Shown here: positions 35,714-46,391 of the stretch, piece by piece
Position numbering within the stretch: position 1 is the first letter of the stretch
Layout: each line of letters begins with the position of its first letter
Source: Streptomyces sp. SLBN-118
Lineage (GTDB): Bacteria; Actinomycetota; Actinomycetes; Streptomycetales; Streptomycetaceae
Assembly (NCBI RefSeq): GCF_006715635.1
Contig: NZ_VFNP01000001.1
Location: 3,162,001 to 3,226,000 of the forward strand
Direction: 5' to 3'
Length of the DNA stretch: 64,000 nucleotides
Program-made: the position numbers and the translations under genes
The notes under the pieces: model-generated
Database searches by the model: none
What the model was told of the DNA's origin: nothing
What the model saw: only the letters and a program-made list of their open reading frames with translations

Positions 35714-36709
35714 GTGATCTCTTCGCCGCCACGAAGTGCCACCCGCCGGGCAGAGCCTGCGTCGACGCCGTATGTCGACCTCACCCGTGCGGAGTGGAGC
35801 GCCCTGCGCGACAAAACCCCGCTCCCCCTCACTGCCGACGAGGTCGAGCGGCTGCGCGGTCTGGGCGATGTCATCGACCTGGACGAGGTACGGGACGTCT
35901 ACCTCCCGCTGTCGCAGCTGCTGAACCTGTACGTGCAGGCCACGGCCGGTCTGCGGGGCGCGCTCAACACCTTCCTGGGGGACGCCGGCAACGGGCACGG
36001 CGAGCAGCGCGGCACCCCCTTCGTCATAGGCGTCGCCGGATCCGTCGCGGTCGGCAAGTCCACCGTCGCGCGTGTCCTCCAGGCGATGCTGGCCCGCTGG
36101 CCGGAGCACCCGCGGGTCGAGCTGGTCACCACCGACGGCTTCCTGCTGCCGATGAAGGATCTGGAGTCCCGCGGCCTGATGTCGCGTAAGGGCTTCCCCG
36201 AGTCGTACGACCGCCGTGCGCTGACCCGTTTCGTCGCCGACATCAAGGCGGGCAAGGACGAGGTCACCGCCCCCGTCTACTCCCACCTGATCTACGACAT
36301 CGTTCCGGACGAGCGCCTCACGGTCCGCCGCCCCGACATCCTGATCGTCGAGGGTCTCAACGTGCTCCAGCCGGCCCTTCCCGGCAAGGACGGCCGCACC
36401 CGCGTCGGCCTCGCCGACTACTTCGACTTCAGTGTGTACGTGGACGCGCGGACCGAGGACATCGAGACCTGGTACCTCAACCGCTTCCGCAAGCTGCGCG
36501 AGACGGCCTTCCAGAACCCCTTCTCGTACTTCAGGAAGTACACCCAGGTCTCCGAGGAGGAGGCTCTGGACTACGCCCGGACGATGTGGCGCACCATCAA
36601 CAAGCCCAATCTGCTGGAGAATGTGGCGCCGACGCGCGGCCGTGCCACGCTCGTGCTCCGCAAGGGACCCGACCACAAGGTCCAGCGCCTGTCCCTCCGT
36701 AAGCTCTGA
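35714..36709 (+). CDS. coaA: Type I pantothenate kinase
   Basis: 331 aa. Phosphorylates pantothenate, the first step of CoA synthesis. P-loop GSVAVGKST (109-117), [27 protein letters not shown] are hallmarks of bacterial CoaA. GTG at 35714; no clear Shine-Dalgarno, and a GACAAT box 6-7 nt upstream may mean a leaderless message. Followed after 2 bp by the DUF389 gene. Confidence 0.96.
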   Translation: MISSPPRSATRRAEPASTPYVDLTRAEWSALRDKTPLPLTADEVERLRGLGDVIDLDEVRDVYLPLSQLLNLYVQATAGLRGALNTFLGDAGNGHGEQRGTPFVIGVAGSVAVGKSTVARVLQAMLARWPEHPRVELVTTDGFLLPMKDLESRGLMSRKGFPESYDRRALTRFVADIKAGKDEVTAPVYSHLIYDIVPDERLTVRRPDILIVEGLNVLQPALPGKDGRTRVGLADYFDFSVYVDARTEDIETWYLNRFRKLRETAFQNPFSYFRKYTQVSEEEALDYARTMWRTINKPNLLENVAPTRGRATLVLRKGPDHKVQRLSLRKL

Positions 36710-36711
36710 GC

Positions 36712-37662
36712 ATGCTGCATCTGCGCCTGATCGTTCCTGCCGACCGTACCGACGAGGTCGTACGGACCGTGGAGGGGACGGTTGGCACCACCCACCTGGC
36801 CGTTGTCCCCGGCGTCGCCCGCAATCCCCAGGGCGACCTGGTCCTGTGCGACGTGGCGCGCGAGGCGGGCGACGAACTCATCGGCAGCCTGCGCGCCCTG
36901 GGCATCGACAAGACCGGCTCGATCGCCGTCGAGAACATCGAGCTGTCGCTCTCCAGCCGCGCCGAGGGGGCGGAGGCCGAGGCGCCGGGCGAGGGCGCGG
37001 ACGCGGTGCTCTGGGAGCACCTGACGGACGCCACCCATGAGGAGTCGACGCTCTCGGTCACCTACATCGCCTTCCTGACTCTGGCGACGATGATCGCGGC
37101 GTGCGGTGTGGTGCTCGACAACGCGATCCTGATCGTGGGCGCGATGGCGGTGGGGCCCGAGTTCGGACCGCTGGCGGGCATCTGCACGGCCCTGGTCCAG
37201 CGCGCCCCGCGCCTGGCGTGGCGCTCGTTCCAGGCACTGATCGTGGGCTTTGCCGTGGCTCTGCTGGTGACGGTGGCGTTCAGCTACTTCATGGACGCGG
37301 TGAGCCTCTTCGAGGTGGTGAAGCTGGACGCCGAACGCCCCAACACCAATTTCATCTACCGCCCGGACGCGTTCTCGTTCGTGGTCGCGGTGCTCGCGGG
37401 CGCGGCGGGCATGCTCTCGCTGACCTCGGCGAAGTCGGGGGCGCTGGTGGGCGTCGCGATCTCGGTCACGACGGTCCCGGCCGCGGCGAACGCGGCGGTG
37501 GCCTTCAGCTATCAGGAGTACAAGCAGGCGTGGGGCTCGACGGAGCAGCTGCTGCTGAATCTGCTGGGCGTCGTGCTGGCGGGCACGCTGACGCTGCTGA
37601 CCCAGAAGTTCGTGTGGGACAGGCAGCGGGAGCGTATGGCGGCGAGGTCCGGAGGGGCCTGA
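36712..37662 (+). CDS. DUF389 family membrane protein
   Basis: 316 aa. A cytoplasmic N-terminal domain (about 1-110; MLHLRLIVPADRT) is followed by about six transmembrane segments (from YIAFLTLATMIAACGVVLDN at about 117 on). GAMAVGPEFGPLAGI is the DUF389 signature. Function of the family is unknown. Begins 2 bp after coaA, so it is co-transcribed. Its stop codon lies in the loop of the terminator shared with glmM. Confidence 0.88.
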   Translation: MLHLRLIVPADRTDEVVRTVEGTVGTTHLAVVPGVARNPQGDLVLCDVAREAGDELIGSLRALGIDKTGSIAVENIELSLSSRAEGAEAEAPGEGADAVLWEHLTDATHEESTLSVTYIAFLTLATMIAACGVVLDNAILIVGAMAVGPEFGPLAGICTALVQRAPRLAWRSFQALIVGFAVALLVTVAFSYFMDAVSLFEVVKLDAERPNTNFIYRPDAFSFVVAVLAGAAGMLSLTSAKSGALVGVAISVTTVPAAANAAVAFSYQEYKQAWGSTEQLLLNLLGVVLAGTLTLLTQKFVWDRQRERMAARSGGA

Positions 37663-37680
37663 CGTCAGACCCCTCCGGAC
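37647..37680. terminator. Bidirectional terminator between DUF389 and glmM genes
   Basis: GTCCGGAGGGG (37647-37657) and complement (37670-37680) with a 12-nt loop. The 5' arm is the last coding sequence of the DUF389 gene and the loop carries its TGA. Confidence 0.8.
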
Positions 37681-37702
37681 ATCGGCGTGGGATCCGGGAC
37701 GG

Positions 37703-39061
37703 TCAGCCGAGCGCGGACTTGACCGCGTCCGCGAGACGCCCCGCCACCGTGCGGGCCTGCTCGATGTCGGCGGCCTCGACCATGACCCGTACAAGCGGCT
37801 CGGTGCCCGAGGGACGCAGCAGTACGCGGCCGGTGGCGCCCAGCTCGCGCTCCGCCTCCGCGACGGCGCCGGCCAGCTCGGCGGAGGTCTTCACCCGTGA
37901 CTTGTCCACGTCCGGGACATTGATGAGCACCTGCGGCAGCCGGTCCATCACGGCGGCCAGCTCGGCCAGCGAACGGCCGGTCGCGGCGACCCGGGCCGCC
38001 AGCATCAGGCCGGTGAGCGTGCCGTCGCCGGTCGTCGCGTGGTCGAGGACGATGACGTGCCCGGACTGCTCGCCGCCCAGGGCGTAGCCCTCGGCCTTCA
38101 TCGACTCCAGTACGTACCGGTCGCCGACCGCGGTCTGCACCAGCTGTACGCCCTCGCGCTCCATGGCCAGCTTGAAGCCGAGGTTGGACATGACGGTGGC
38201 GACGACGGTGTCCTTGCGCAGCGTCCCGGCTTCGCGCATCGCCAGGGCGAGCACGGCCAGAATCTGGTCCCCGTCGACTTCCTCACCCGAGCCGTCGACG
38301 GCCAGGCAGCGGTCCGCGTCGCCGTCGTGCGCGATGCCGAAGTCGGCGCCGTGCTCGACGACGGCGGCCTTCAGCAGGCCGAGGTGCGTCGACCCGCAGC
38401 CGTCGTTGATGTTGAGCCCGTCGGGGTCGGCGCCGATGGTGACGACCTCCGCACCGGCCCGCGCGAACGCCTCGGGCGAAACGCGGGCGGCGGCGCCGTG
38501 CGCCTCGTCGAGGACGACCTTGAGGCCGTCGAGGCGGTTCGGCAGCACCGCGATCAGGTGGGCGACGTACCTGTCGAAGCCCTCGTCGTAGTCGGTGACC
38601 CGGCCGACGCCCGCGCCGGTGGGCCGCTCCCAGGGCTCGCCGGTGCGGTGCTGCTCATAGACCGCCTCGATCCGGCCCTCGAGCTCGTCGGCGAGCTTGT
38701 GCCCACCGCGCGCGAAGAACTTGATGCCGTTGTCCGGCATGGCGTTGTGGCTCGCGGAGAGCATCACACCGAGGTCGGCGCCGAGGGCGCCGGTGAGATA
38801 CGCCACGGCGGGGGTTGGCAGCACACCGACGCGCAGGACGTCGACGCCCGCGCTCGCGAGACCCGCCACGACGGCGGCCTCCAGGAACTCTCCCGACGCC
38901 CGCGGATCACGGCCGACCACGGCGGTCGGCCGATGCCCTTCAAAGGTCCCCGCTTCGGCGAGCACGTGCGCCGCAGCGACTGAGAGGCCGAGCGCGAGCT
39001 CCGCCGTCAGATCCGCATTTGCGACACCGCGCACGCCGTCCGTGCCGAAGAGTCGTCCCAC
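37703..39061 (-). CDS. glmM: Phosphoglucosamine mutase GlmM
   Basis: 452 aa. Converts glucosamine-6-phosphate to glucosamine-1-phosphate for UDP-GlcNAc. The phosphoserine loop is SASHN (S104), the metal loop DGDADRC, the sugar-binding GGEQSGH, and the C-terminal phosphate loop [17 protein letters not shown] at 39061 with GGAGG at 6 nt. Downstream of the rplM-rpsI operon and close to glmS, its pathway partner. Confidence 0.97.
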   Translation of the reverse strand: MGRLFGTDGVRGVANADLTAELALGLSVAAAHVLAEAGTFEGHRPTAVVGRDPRASGEFLEAAVVAGLASAGVDVLRVGVLPTPAVAYLTGALGADLGVMLSASHNAMPDNGIKFFARGGHKLADELEGRIEAVYEQHRTGEPWERPTGAGVGRVTDYDEGFDRYVAHLIAVLPNRLDGLKVVLDEAHGAAARVSPEAFARAGAEVVTIGADPDGLNINDGCGSTHLGLLKAAVVEHGADFGIAHDGDADRCLAVDGSGEEVDGDQILAVLALAMREAGTLRKDTVVATVMSNLGFKLAMEREGVQLVQTAVGDRYVLESMKAEGYALGGEQSGHVIVLDHATTGDGTLTGLMLAARVAATGRSLAELAAVMDRLPQVLINVPDVDKSRVKTSAELAGAVAEAERELGATGRVLLRPSGTEPLVRVMVEAADIEQARTVAGRLADAVKSALG

Positions 39062-39141
39062 AGCTGTCCTCCGAAATACTCCGAGAATGCAAGCCTCTGA
39101 GCGCCTGGCCCGTTCTACGCCAGAGGTAGTTGATAAACGAA

Positions 39142-39172
39142 CGCCCCGGCAGCACGGAGTGCCGCCGGGGCG
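39142..39172 (-). terminator. Terminator of the rplM-rpsI operon
   Basis: CGCCCCGGC-a-GCAC pairs with GTGC-c-GCCGGGGCG around a GGA loop (39142-39155 and 39159-39172), a 13-bp stem with one mismatch, 29 bp past rpsI. Confidence 0.85.
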
Positions 39173-39201
39173 AACGAGAGCCGTACAGGCCAGCGAGCGA
39201 T

Positions 39202-39720
39202 TTAGCGCTTGCTGTACTGCGGGGCCTTGCGGGCCTTCTTGAGACCGGCCTTCTTGCGCTCGACCGCACGGTCGTCGCGGGAGAGGAAGCCGGCCTTCTT
39301 GAGCGCCGGGCGGTTGTTGTCCACGTCCGCCTCGTTCAGCGCGCGGGCCACACCGAGGCGCAGGGCGCCGGCCTGGCCGGAAACGCCGCCACCCGAGATA
39401 CGGGCGATGACGTCGTAGCGGTTGTCGAGCTCGAGCACCTTGAAGGGCTCGTTGACTTCCTGCTGGTGCACCTTGTTGGGGAAGTACTCCTCAAGGGTGC
39501 GACCGTTGATCTTCCACTTGCCGGTGCCCGGAACGATCCGGACGCGGGCGATGGCGTTCTTGCGACGGCCCAGGCCGGCAGCCGGCTGCGGGTCGCCGAA
39601 GCGGGACGCCATGGACTCGGAGGTGTACTCGCCCTCGACGGGGGCTTCCGACTCGAAGGTCGTCACCTCGGCGAAGGTCTCTTCGCCCTCGAGCGGGGTC
39701 TCTGCAGTGGTCTCGGCCAC
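39202..39720 (-). CDS. rpsI: 30S ribosomal protein S9
   Basis: 172 aa with a ~45-residue acidic Thr/Glu-rich N-terminal extension typical of Streptomyces. The core runs from [13 protein letters not shown] to the universal end APQYSKR, whose tail contacts P-site tRNA. GTG at 39720 with GAGGAG. Second gene of the rplM-rpsI operon. Confidence 0.97.
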   Translation of the reverse strand: MAETTAETPLEGEETFAEVTTFESEAPVEGEYTSESMASRFGDPQPAAGLGRRKNAIARVRIVPGTGKWKINGRTLEEYFPNKVHQQEVNEPFKVLELDNRYDVIARISGGGVSGQAGALRLGVARALNEADVDNNRPALKKAGFLSRDDRAVERKKAGLKKARKAPQYSKR

Positions 39721-39762
39721 GATTCTCCTCAGATTTCTTTTCGTCTTAGGGGGTGGCCGGAA

Positions 39763-40206
39763 CTACTGCGCGACCTGGGTGATCTCGAACGGGACCGGCT
39801 GCTGAGCAGCGTGCGGGTGGTTCTCGCCCGCGTAGACCTTCAGCTTCGAGAGCATCTGACGGCCCAGGGTGTTCTTGGGGAGCATGCCCTTGACGGCCTT
39901 CTCGATGGCCTTCTCGGGGCTCTTGGCGAGCAGCTCGTCGTAGCGGACGGAACGCAGACCACCCGGGTAGCCGGAGTGGCGGTACGCCATCTTCTGGGTC
40001 CGCTTGTTGCCGGAGAGGTGCACCTTCTCGGCGTTGATGATGATGACGAAGTCACCAGCGTCAACGTGCGGCGCGTAGATCGGCTTGTGCTTGCCCCGCA
40101 GAAGGGTGGCGGCGGTGGTCGCCAGACGGCCCAGGACGATGTCCTGCGCGTCGATGATGTGCCACTGGCGCGTCACATCGCCGGGCTTGGGGCTGTACGT
40201 ACGCAC
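39763..40206 (-). CDS. rplM: 50S ribosomal protein L13
   Basis: 147 aa: [36 protein letters not shown], and [13 protein letters not shown] are diagnostic. GTG at 40206 with GAAGG. Transcribed from a promoter about 208 nt upstream, giving an unusually long leader. Confidence 0.97.
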   Translation of the reverse strand: MRTYSPKPGDVTRQWHIIDAQDIVLGRLATTAATLLRGKHKPIYAPHVDAGDFVIIINAEKVHLSGNKRTQKMAYRHSGYPGGLRSVRYDELLAKSPEKAIEKAVKGMLPKNTLGRQMLSKLKVYAGENHPHAAQQPVPFEITQVAQ

Positions 40207-40420
40207 GGTCGTATGCCTTCGCTTCTTCAGTGATGGGGTCTCCCCAAGCCCGCTAGGGCCGAGGGGACGGGTCCTGACAAGGCCACCCGGACGATCACGA
40301 CAGCCTTGGCGGCGCTACGGGGACGCAACCCGAGTGCCTGCCGCTGGTCATCGGCCCGGTGGACCGGCGTAAGGGCCCCTCACGTGAGATAGAGCAAGCC
40401 AATACGCATAACGAACCAGA

Positions 40421-40450
40421 AGAATACCCGCCGTCCCCCACCTGGGTCAA
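40421..40450 (-). promoter_or_regulatory. rplM-rpsI promoter
   Basis: TTGACC (complement of 40445-40450), 18-nt spacer, TATTCT (complement of 40421-40426), a good match to the HrdB vegetative consensus. The start would be near 40414, leaving about 208 nt of leader (40207-40414) with room for autoregulatory structure. The rest of the interval up to 40628 holds three copies of GCAGGCGCCC (40551, 40577, 40609) and no gene. Confidence 0.7.
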
Positions 40451-40628
40451 AATGCGCGCGCCGGGCCCATGGCCGGTTCCCGCCCCGCCCGCGGCCGGGT
40501 CGGCCCGGACTCCGTCCCGCCGTGGGGCCGGGTGCGGCGAAATGTCCACCGCAGGCGCCCCCGGCCTCACCGCGCCGCAGGCGCCCCGACCTGCCGGCTC
40601 ACCACGGCGCAGGCGCCCGCGCCCCGCC

Positions 40629-42251
40629 TCACCGCACCCGCGCCACCCTTCCCTCGTCCCAGACCGGCTCCCCCGCCTCCCGTACGATCCCGTCCGCTCC
40701 GAACACCAGATACCGGTCGAACGTCTTCGCGAACCACCTGTCGTGCGTCACCGCCAGTACCGTCCCCTCGTACGCCTCCAGGCCCTCCTGCAGCGCCTCC
40801 GCCGACTCCAGGTCCAGGTTGTCCGTCGGCTCGTCCAGCAGCAGCGCGGTCGTGCCTGCCAGCTCGAGGAGCAGGATCTGGAACCGCGCCTGCTGTCCGC
40901 CCGACAGCTTCTCGAAGCGCTGGTCCCCCTGCCGCTCCAGTTCGTAGCGCCGCAGGACCGACATCGCCCCGCCCCGGTCCTTCGCGTGCTCCGTCCACAG
41001 GATGTCGACCAGCGTCCGGCCGAGCAGTTCCGGGTGCGCGTGGGTCTGGGCGAAGTGCCCGGGCACCACCCGCGCCCCGAGCTTCCACTCCCCCTTGTGC
41101 GCCACGGACGCGTCTCCCGCCAGCAGCCGCAGGAAGTGCGACTTCCCGGACCCGTTCGAGCCGAGCACAGCGACCCGCTCCCCGTAGAAGATCTCCAGCG
41201 AGAACGGTTTCATCAGCCCGGTGAGCTCAAGGCCGGTGCAGGTCACAGCCCGCACCCCCGTGCGCCCGCCGCGCAGCCGCATCGTGATGTCCTGCTCGCG
41301 CGGCGGCTCGGCCGGCGGCCCCGCCTCCTCGAACTTCTTGAAGCGCGTCTGCATCGCGCGGTACCGCGACGCCATGTCGGGGCTGATCGCCGCCTGCTGC
41401 CGCAGTCGCAGGACGAGCGCGCGCAGGCGCGCGTGCTCCTCGTCCCAGCGCCGCTTCAGCTCCTCGAAGCGCGCGAACCTCTCCCGCCGCGCCTCGTGAT
41501 ACGTACCGAAACCTCCGCCGTGCACCCACACGTCCGAACCCGCGGGCCCCGGCTCCACGCTCACGATCTTCTCGGCCGTCCGCGACAGCAGCTCCCGGTC
41601 GTGGGAGACGAAGAGGACCGTCTTACGGGTCTCCTTCAGCCGGTCCTCCAGCCACCGCTTCCCCGGCACGTCCAGATAGTTGTCCGGCTCGTCCAGCAGC
41701 AGCACCTCGTCGGGCCCGCGCAGCAGCGCCTCCAGCACCAGCCGCTTCTGCTCGCCGCCGCTGAGGGTGCGCACCAGCCGCCACTGCGCGCTCTCGTACG
41801 GGACACCCAGCGCGGCCGTCGTGCACATGTCCCAGACCGTCTCGGCCTCGTACCCCCGCGCCTCCGCCCAGTCGCTCAGCGCCTGCGCGTACTTCATCTG
41901 CGCGGCCTCGTCGTCGACCGTCATGATCAGGTGTTCCGCGGCATCCACCGCCGCGGCCGCTTCCCTGATCCTCGGCTGGGCCACCGACACCAGCAGGTCG
42001 CGTACGGTCCGCTCGTCCCGTACCGATCCCACGAACTGCCGCATCACGCCGAGCCCGCCGCTGGAGGACACCGTCCCGCCGTGCGGCTGCAGCTCACCTG
42101 CCATCAGCCGCAGCAGGGTCGTCTTGCCCGCGCCGTTCGCCCCGACCAGGGCGACCACCGCGCCTTCACCCACGCGGAACGACGCGTCGCCGAGCAGGAC
42201 CCGCCCGTCCGGTAGGTAGTACTCCAGATGCGCCGCCTCAAGATGTCCCAT
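40629..42251 (-). CDS. ABC-F family ATPase
   Basis: 540 aa with two ABC domains and no membrane segments. First Walker A GANGAGKTT (about 38-46) with LSGGEQKRL and LLLDEPDNYLD; second GSNGSGKSH with LSGGQQARF and LLLDEPTDNLD. A charged linker joins them (EARRERFARFEELKRRWDEEHARL). ABC-F proteins act on the ribosome in translation or antibiotic protection. This one has a His replacing Thr after the second P-loop (GKSH). ATG at 42251 chosen; the ATG at 42308 would extend it into the divergent promoter. Confidence 0.92.
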   Translation of the reverse strand: MGHLEAAHLEYYLPDGRVLLGDASFRVGEGAVVALVGANGAGKTTLLRLMAGELQPHGGTVSSSGGLGVMRQFVGSVRDERTVRDLLVSVAQPRIREAAAAVDAAEHLIMTVDDEAAQMKYAQALSDWAEARGYEAETVWDMCTTAALGVPYESAQWRLVRTLSGGEQKRLVLEALLRGPDEVLLLDEPDNYLDVPGKRWLEDRLKETRKTVLFVSHDRELLSRTAEKIVSVEPGPAGSDVWVHGGGFGTYHEARRERFARFEELKRRWDEEHARLRALVLRLRQQAAISPDMASRYRAMQTRFKKFEEAGPPAEPPREQDITMRLRGGRTGVRAVTCTGLELTGLMKPFSLEIFYGERVAVLGSNGSGKSHFLRLLAGDASVAHKGEWKLGARVVPGHFAQTHAHPELLGRTLVDILWTEHAKDRGGAMSVLRRYELERQGDQRFEKLSGGQQARFQILLLELAGTTALLLDEPTDNLDLESAEALQEGLEAYEGTVLAVTHDRWFAKTFDRYLVFGADGIVREAGEPVWDEGRVARVR

Positions 42252-42293
42252 GCTCCGATTCTCACCGCCGACGTCGCTCGGGCCCAACAGGTT

Positions 42294-42299
42294 TAGGAT
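42294..42299 (+). promoter_or_regulatory. TANNNT box of a leaderless promoter
   Basis: TAGGAT ends 7 nt before the ATG at 42307, the spacing expected for leaderless transcription. No Shine-Dalgarno is present in between. Confidence 0.5.
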
Positions 42300-42306
42300 G
42301 CGCGGC

Positions 42307-43290
42307 ATGAGCTTTGGGCAGGGGGGACCTCAGTGGGGGTCCGGTGGACAGAACCAGGACCCGTACGGAGGGCAGGAACCGTACCGGGGGCAGAACGCGT
42401 ACGGCACGCAGGACCCGTACGGCGCGGGGCAAGCCACGCCCGACCCGTTCGGCCTGAGGGCCAGAGCGGCGGCGGCGGACAACACACCGGACTGGGCCGC
42501 GCTCGCCGACGCCTCCGCGGCCCGCACCCGCCGCAGGCGCTGGCTGCTGATCGGGGGCGGCGCGCTCGCCACCGCCGCGGTCGCGGGCATCGTGGCGTCC
42601 GCGATCGTGTCCTCCAACAGCGATGGCAGCAACCAGTCTTCGGACAAGAACGCGAGCCAGCTGCCCGCGGCCCCCGAGCTGCCCAGCGACACCACCCAGC
42701 CCGAGCCGTCCTTCTCGTCGGTCGCGCCGCTGCCCCCGCCGGACCCCAAGGACTTCATCTCGGACCGGAGGAAGGACACGGCCCCGCTCAGCGCGGAGTC
42801 CCTCTTCCCGGGCAGGAAACTGACGATGGGTGAACGCGTCTACGACAAGGGCGCCACGGCCCGCACGGGTGACTGTGCGTCCGTCACCAAGGGCGCCCTC
42901 GGCGCGGCCCTCGAAAGCAACGGCTGCGAACAGGTCTTCCGGGTCACCTACAGCGCAGGCGACATCGCGGTCACCGTCGGCGTGGCCACCTTCGCGAACG
43001 AGGCCAAGGCCAAGAAGGCCGTGGGGCAGGCGTCGGGCAACATCGTGCCGCTGTCCGGAGACGGCGTCCCCGCCTTCTGCAAGGGCGGCCCCGTCTGCCG
43101 GTCCACGTACAACTCCTACGGCCGGTACGCCTACATCACATTCACCGGCTACACCAAGGCCAAGTCCGTCACCAAGGGAGACACCAAGGCCTTCCAGATC
43201 GGCGACGACCTGGGGGAGTTCACCTTCCGTCAGATTCGCAGGCGCGGCGAGGCCCAGGCCTCAGCAGCAGCCGCCGAGCCCGCCGGCTGA
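42307..43290 (+). CDS. Membrane-anchored extracytoplasmic protein with Gly/Gln/Tyr-rich cytoplasmic tail
   Basis: 327 aa, function not recognised. The first ~45 residues carry repeats of the DPYG type ([24 protein letters not shown]). A basic stretch (ARTRRRRW) precedes one transmembrane helix (about 79-100). The outer part has a Ser/Pro-rich linker and a C-terminal domain with three or four Cys ([21 protein letters not shown]) that could form disulfides. Its last 30 bp overlap truA on the other strand. Confidence 0.78.
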   Translation: MSFGQGGPQWGSGGQNQDPYGGQEPYRGQNAYGTQDPYGAGQATPDPFGLRARAAAADNTPDWAALADASAARTRRRRWLLIGGGALATAAVAGIVASAIVSSNSDGSNQSSDKNASQLPAAPELPSDTTQPEPSFSSVAPLPPPDPKDFISDRRKDTAPLSAESLFPGRKLTMGERVYDKGATARTGDCASVTKGALGAALESNGCEQVFRVTYSAGDIAVTVGVATFANEAKAKKAVGQASGNIVPLSGDGVPAFCKGGPVCRSTYNSYGRYAYITFTGYTKAKSVTKGDTKAFQIGDDLGEFTFRQIRRRGEAQASAAAAEPAG

Positions 43291-44130
43291 CCCCGGCAGC
43301 GAGCGCTTGTTGCGGGCCTCCCGGTTCCGGGCGGCCAGCAACTCGTCGGCGGGGTAGCCGACTTCCTCCAGCGTGAGCCCGTGCGGCCGCACCACATGGA
43401 CGGCCGAATCCCGTACGCCCGCGGCCAGTACCTTCCCGGGCCATTCCACCGGCCGGTGCCCGTCCCCCACGAACAGGAGCGCGCCCACCAGCGAGCGCAC
43501 CATGTTGTGGCAGAAGGCATCGGCCTTCACAGTCGCCGTGATGACCCCGGCCGTATCCCGCTCCCACGAGAGCTGCTGAAGCGTACGGATGGTCGTGGCG
43601 CCCTCGCGCTTCTTGCAGTACGCCGCGAAGTCGTGTTCGCCGACCAGCTTTTCGGCGGCGGCGTTCATGGCGTCGACGTCCAACGGCCAGTCGTGCCACA
43701 GCACATGACCCCGCAACAGCGGATCGACGCCACCGGGGTTGTCGGTCACCCGGTACGCGTACCGCCGCCAGATCGCCGAGAAGCGCGCGTTGAACCCCGC
43801 CGGAGCCTCCTCGACCCGCCAGATCCGCACATCGCGCGCGAGCCGCCCGGCCAGCCGCTTCAGCAGCTTCTCCCGGTGCTCGGCCCACACGTCCTGCGGA
43901 AGATCCACATGCGCGACCTGCCCACGGGCGTGCACGCCGGCGTCCGTCCGCCCGGCGACGGTCAGTTCGTACGTCTGCGAGGACCGCGTCACCGTACGCA
44001 ACGCGTCCTGGATGTCACCCTGGACGGTCCGCTGCCCGCGGGCCTGCTTGGCCCAGCCGGAGAAGTCCTTGCCGTCGTACGACAGGTCCAGCCGCACCCG
44101 GACATGTCCGGGCTCCACCTCGTCACTCAC
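43261..44130 (-). CDS. truA: tRNA pseudouridine(38-40) synthase TruA
   Basis: 289 aa. The catalytic Asp63 is in [24 protein letters not shown] at the start and [16 protein letters not shown] are conserved. GTG at 44130 with GAGAGGA upstream. A short Gly/Cys-rich C-terminal tail overlaps the convergent membrane gene by 30 bp. It follows rplQ as in many bacteria. Confidence 0.95.
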   Translation of the reverse strand: MSDEVEPGHVRVRLDLSYDGKDFSGWAKQARGQRTVQGDIQDALRTVTRSSQTYELTVAGRTDAGVHARGQVAHVDLPQDVWAEHREKLLKRLAGRLARDVRIWRVEEAPAGFNARFSAIWRRYAYRVTDNPGGVDPLLRGHVLWHDWPLDVDAMNAAAEKLVGEHDFAAYCKKREGATTIRTLQQLSWERDTAGVITATVKADAFCHNMVRSLVGALLFVGDGHRPVEWPGKVLAAGVRDSAVHVVRPHGLTLEEVGYPADELLAARNREARNKRSLPGSAGGLGGCC

Positions 44131-44151
44131 GTATCAGATCCTCTCAAAGCG

Positions 44152-44187
44152 GAGCGGGCCCGCTCCCCGGAGGGAACGGGCCCGCTC
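44152..44187 (-). terminator. Terminator after rplQ
   Basis: GAGCGGGCCCG (44152-44162) and its complement (44177-44187) with a 14-nt loop lie just past rplQ and before truA. Confidence 0.85.
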
Positions 44188-44207
44188 GCACAGCCAGGTC
44201 AGAACGC

Positions 44208-44696
44208 TCAGGCGTCCTTGGCCTCGTCGGCCGGCTCGGCGTCCTCGACGACCTCGGCCTCGGCGGCCTTGGTCTCGGACTCCTTGACCGCACGCTTGGT
44301 GGCGGCCTCGGCCTCGGCGACGGTCGCCTTCTTGGCGATCTCACCCTCGACCAGCTCGATCACAGCCATCGGGGCGTTGTCGCCACGACGGTTGCCGATC
44401 TTGGTGATGCGGGTGTAGCCACCCGGGCGCTCGGCGTAGCGAGGAGCGATCTCGGTGAAGAGCGTGTGCACGACGCCCTTGTCCGTGATCGTCTGCAGCA
44501 CCAGACGACGGTTGTGGATGTCGCCCTTCTTCGCCTTGGTGATCAGGCGCTCGGCGACCGGACGCAGGCGGCGGGCCTTGGCCTCGGTCGTGGTGATGCG
44601 GCCGTGCTCGAACAGCGACTTCGCGAGGTTCGCGAGAAGCAGACGCTCGTGCGCGGCGCTGCCGCCGAAACGGGCTCCCTTGGTGGGACGCGGCAT
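44208..44696 (-). CDS. rplQ: 50S ribosomal protein L17
   Basis: 162 aa. Core [19 protein letters not shown] to about residue 118, then an Ala/Glu-rich low-complexity C-terminal extension common in actinobacteria. ATG at 44696 with AAGGAG at 7 nt. Last gene of the infA-rpmJ-rpsM-rpsK-rpoA-rplQ cluster. Confidence 0.97.
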   Translation of the reverse strand: MPRPTKGARFGGSAAHERLLLANLAKSLFEHGRITTTEAKARRLRPVAERLITKAKKGDIHNRRLVLQTITDKGVVHTLFTEIAPRYAERPGGYTRITKIGNRRGDNAPMAVIELVEGEIAKKATVAEAEAATKRAVKESETKAAEAEVVEDAEPADEAKDA

Positions 44697-44748
44697 GGTG
44701 TTTCTCCTTGTGATCTGCACCGGCCGTATCAGGTACCGGTGTCAGTTA

Positions 44749-44770
44749 CCGGTGGGCGGCCGCCCACCGG
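44749..44770. terminator. 22-bp perfect palindrome between rpoA and rplQ
   Basis: CCGGTGGGCGG followed directly by its complement, with no loop bases beyond the pair itself. As RNA it would form a tight stem between rpoA and rplQ, a likely attenuator or processing site rather than a full stop, since rplQ lies downstream. Confidence 0.5.
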
Positions 44771-44792
44771 AAGTTTCCCTGGGCCGTCGGGC

Positions 44793-45815
44793 TCAGTACT
44801 GCTCGGTCTCCACGAAGCCCGCGTCCGCGTCGTCGTCGGCACCGAAGGCGTCGGCGGCGGCGGTCGGGTCGAATCCGGGCGGGCTGTCCTTCAGGGCCAG
44901 GCCCATGCCGGCCAGCTTCGCCTTGACCTCGTCGATCGACTTCGCACCGAAGTTGCGGATGTCGAGCAGGTCGGCCTCGGAACGGGCGACGAGCTCACCC
45001 ACGGAGTGGATGCCCTCGCGCTTGAGGCAGTTGTACGAACGAACGGTGAGCTCGAGCTCCTCGATCGGCAGCGCCAGGTCGGCAGCGAGCGCGGCGTCCG
45101 TCGGGGACGGACCCATGTCGATGCCCTCGGCGTCGATGTTGAGCTCGCGCGCCAGACCGAACAGCTCGACCAGGGTCTTGCCGGCCGACGCCATGGCGTC
45201 ACGCGGACGCATGGCCTGCTTGGTCTCGACATCGACGATCAGCTTGTCGAAGTCGGTGCGCTGCTCGACACGGGTCGCCTCGACCTTGTACGTGACCTTG
45301 AGCACCGGCGAGTAGATGGAGTCGACCGGGATACGGCCGATCTCCTGGCCCACCTGCTTGTTCTGCACGGCGGAGACATAGCCGCGACCGCGCTCGACGG
45401 TCAGCTCCATCTCCAGCTTGCCCTTGCCGTTCAGCGTCGCCAGAACGAGGTCCGGGTTGTGGACCTCGACGCCGGCCGGCGGGGCGATGTCAGCAGCGGT
45501 GACCAGGCCGGGACCCTGCTTGCGCAGGTACATCACGACCGGCTCGTCGTGCTCCGAGGAGACGACCAGCTGCTTGATGTTGAGGATGAGGTCGGTGACG
45601 TCCTCCTTGACGCCCGGCACGGTGGTGAACTCGTGCAGGACACCGTCGATCCGGATGCTGGTGACAGCAGCGCCGGGGATCGAGGAGAGGAGCGTGCGGC
45701 GGAGCGAGTTACCGAGGGTGTAGCCGAAGCCCGGCTCCAGCGGCTCGATCACGAACCGTGAGCGGTACTCGTCGACGACCTCTTCGGTCAGCGAGGGACG
45801 CTGAGCGATAAGCAT
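44793..45815 (-). CDS. rpoA: RNA polymerase alpha subunit
   Basis: 340 aa. The N-terminal assembly domain (about 1-228; [27 protein letters not shown]) is followed by a linker and the C-terminal DNA-binding domain (about 250-320; [34 protein letters not shown]) and an acidic tail. ATG at 45815 with GGAGG. Alpha operon member. Confidence 0.98.
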   Translation of the reverse strand: MLIAQRPSLTEEVVDEYRSRFVIEPLEPGFGYTLGNSLRRTLLSSIPGAAVTSIRIDGVLHEFTTVPGVKEDVTDLILNIKQLVVSSEHDEPVVMYLRKQGPGLVTAADIAPPAGVEVHNPDLVLATLNGKGKLEMELTVERGRGYVSAVQNKQVGQEIGRIPVDSIYSPVLKVTYKVEATRVEQRTDFDKLIVDVETKQAMRPRDAMASAGKTLVELFGLARELNIDAEGIDMGPSPTDAALAADLALPIEELELTVRSYNCLKREGIHSVGELVARSEADLLDIRNFGAKSIDEVKAKLAGMGLALKDSPPGFDPTAAADAFGADDDADAGFVETEQY

Positions 45816-45870
45816 GAGAAATGCCTCCAGTCTTGGCACCCACTATTTGATGCCAACGGAACAAGGGTAC

Positions 45871-45902
45871 GGGCGGTACGGCACCGAAGCGCCATACCGC
45901 CC
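45871..45902. terminator. Hairpin between rpsK and rpoA
   Basis: GGGCGGTA-c-GGC pairs with GCC-a-TACCGCCC around an 8-nt loop. It lies in the rpoA leader, 56 nt upstream of its start, so attenuation or RNA processing within the operon is more likely than complete termination. Confidence 0.5.
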
Positions 45903-45922
45903 GAAGTCGGGCCCCTACGGGG

Positions 45923-46327
45923 TCAGACGCGGCGACGCTTCGGGGGGCGGCAGCCGTTGTGCGGGGTGGGGGTGACGTCCTGGATCGAGCCGACCTCGAG
46001 GCCGGTGGCCTGGAGGGAGCGGATCGCGGTCTCGCGGCCGGAGCCGGGACCCTTGACGAAGACGTCGACCTTGCGCATGCCGTGCTCCTGCGCGCGGCGG
46101 GCGGCCGACTCGGCGGCCATCTGCGCGGCGAAGGGGGTGGACTTGCGCGAGCCCTTGAAGCCGACGTGGCCGGCGGAGGCCCAGGAGATCACGTTGCCCG
46201 AGGGGTCCGTGATCGAGACGATCGTGTTGTTGAACGTGCTCTTGATGTGGGCGTGCCCGTGAGCGACGTTCTTCTTTTCCTTGCGGCGCACCTTCTTGGC
46301 AGCGCCCTGACGACCCTTGGGGGGCAT
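45923..46327 (-). CDS. rpsK: 30S ribosomal protein S11
   Basis: 134 aa: [35 protein letters not shown] and the end PPKRRRV are diagnostic. ATG at 46327 with AGGAG. Confidence 0.98.
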   Translation of the reverse strand: MPPKGRQGAAKKVRRKEKKNVAHGHAHIKSTFNNTIVSITDPSGNVISWASAGHVGFKGSRKSTPFAAQMAAESAARRAQEHGMRKVDVFVKGPGSGRETAIRSLQATGLEVGSIQDVTPTPHNGCRPPKRRRV

Positions 46328-46391
46328 CTATATCTCCTACGGGAGGTGGTCGGTCCTACAGCGAAGACCGCTGATGAGCGTCCGCTGAGGA

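Noticed and set aside
35714..36709. Start of coaA at the overlapping ATG 35712
   Set aside because: That ATG is in another frame; GTG 35714 begins the conserved frame.
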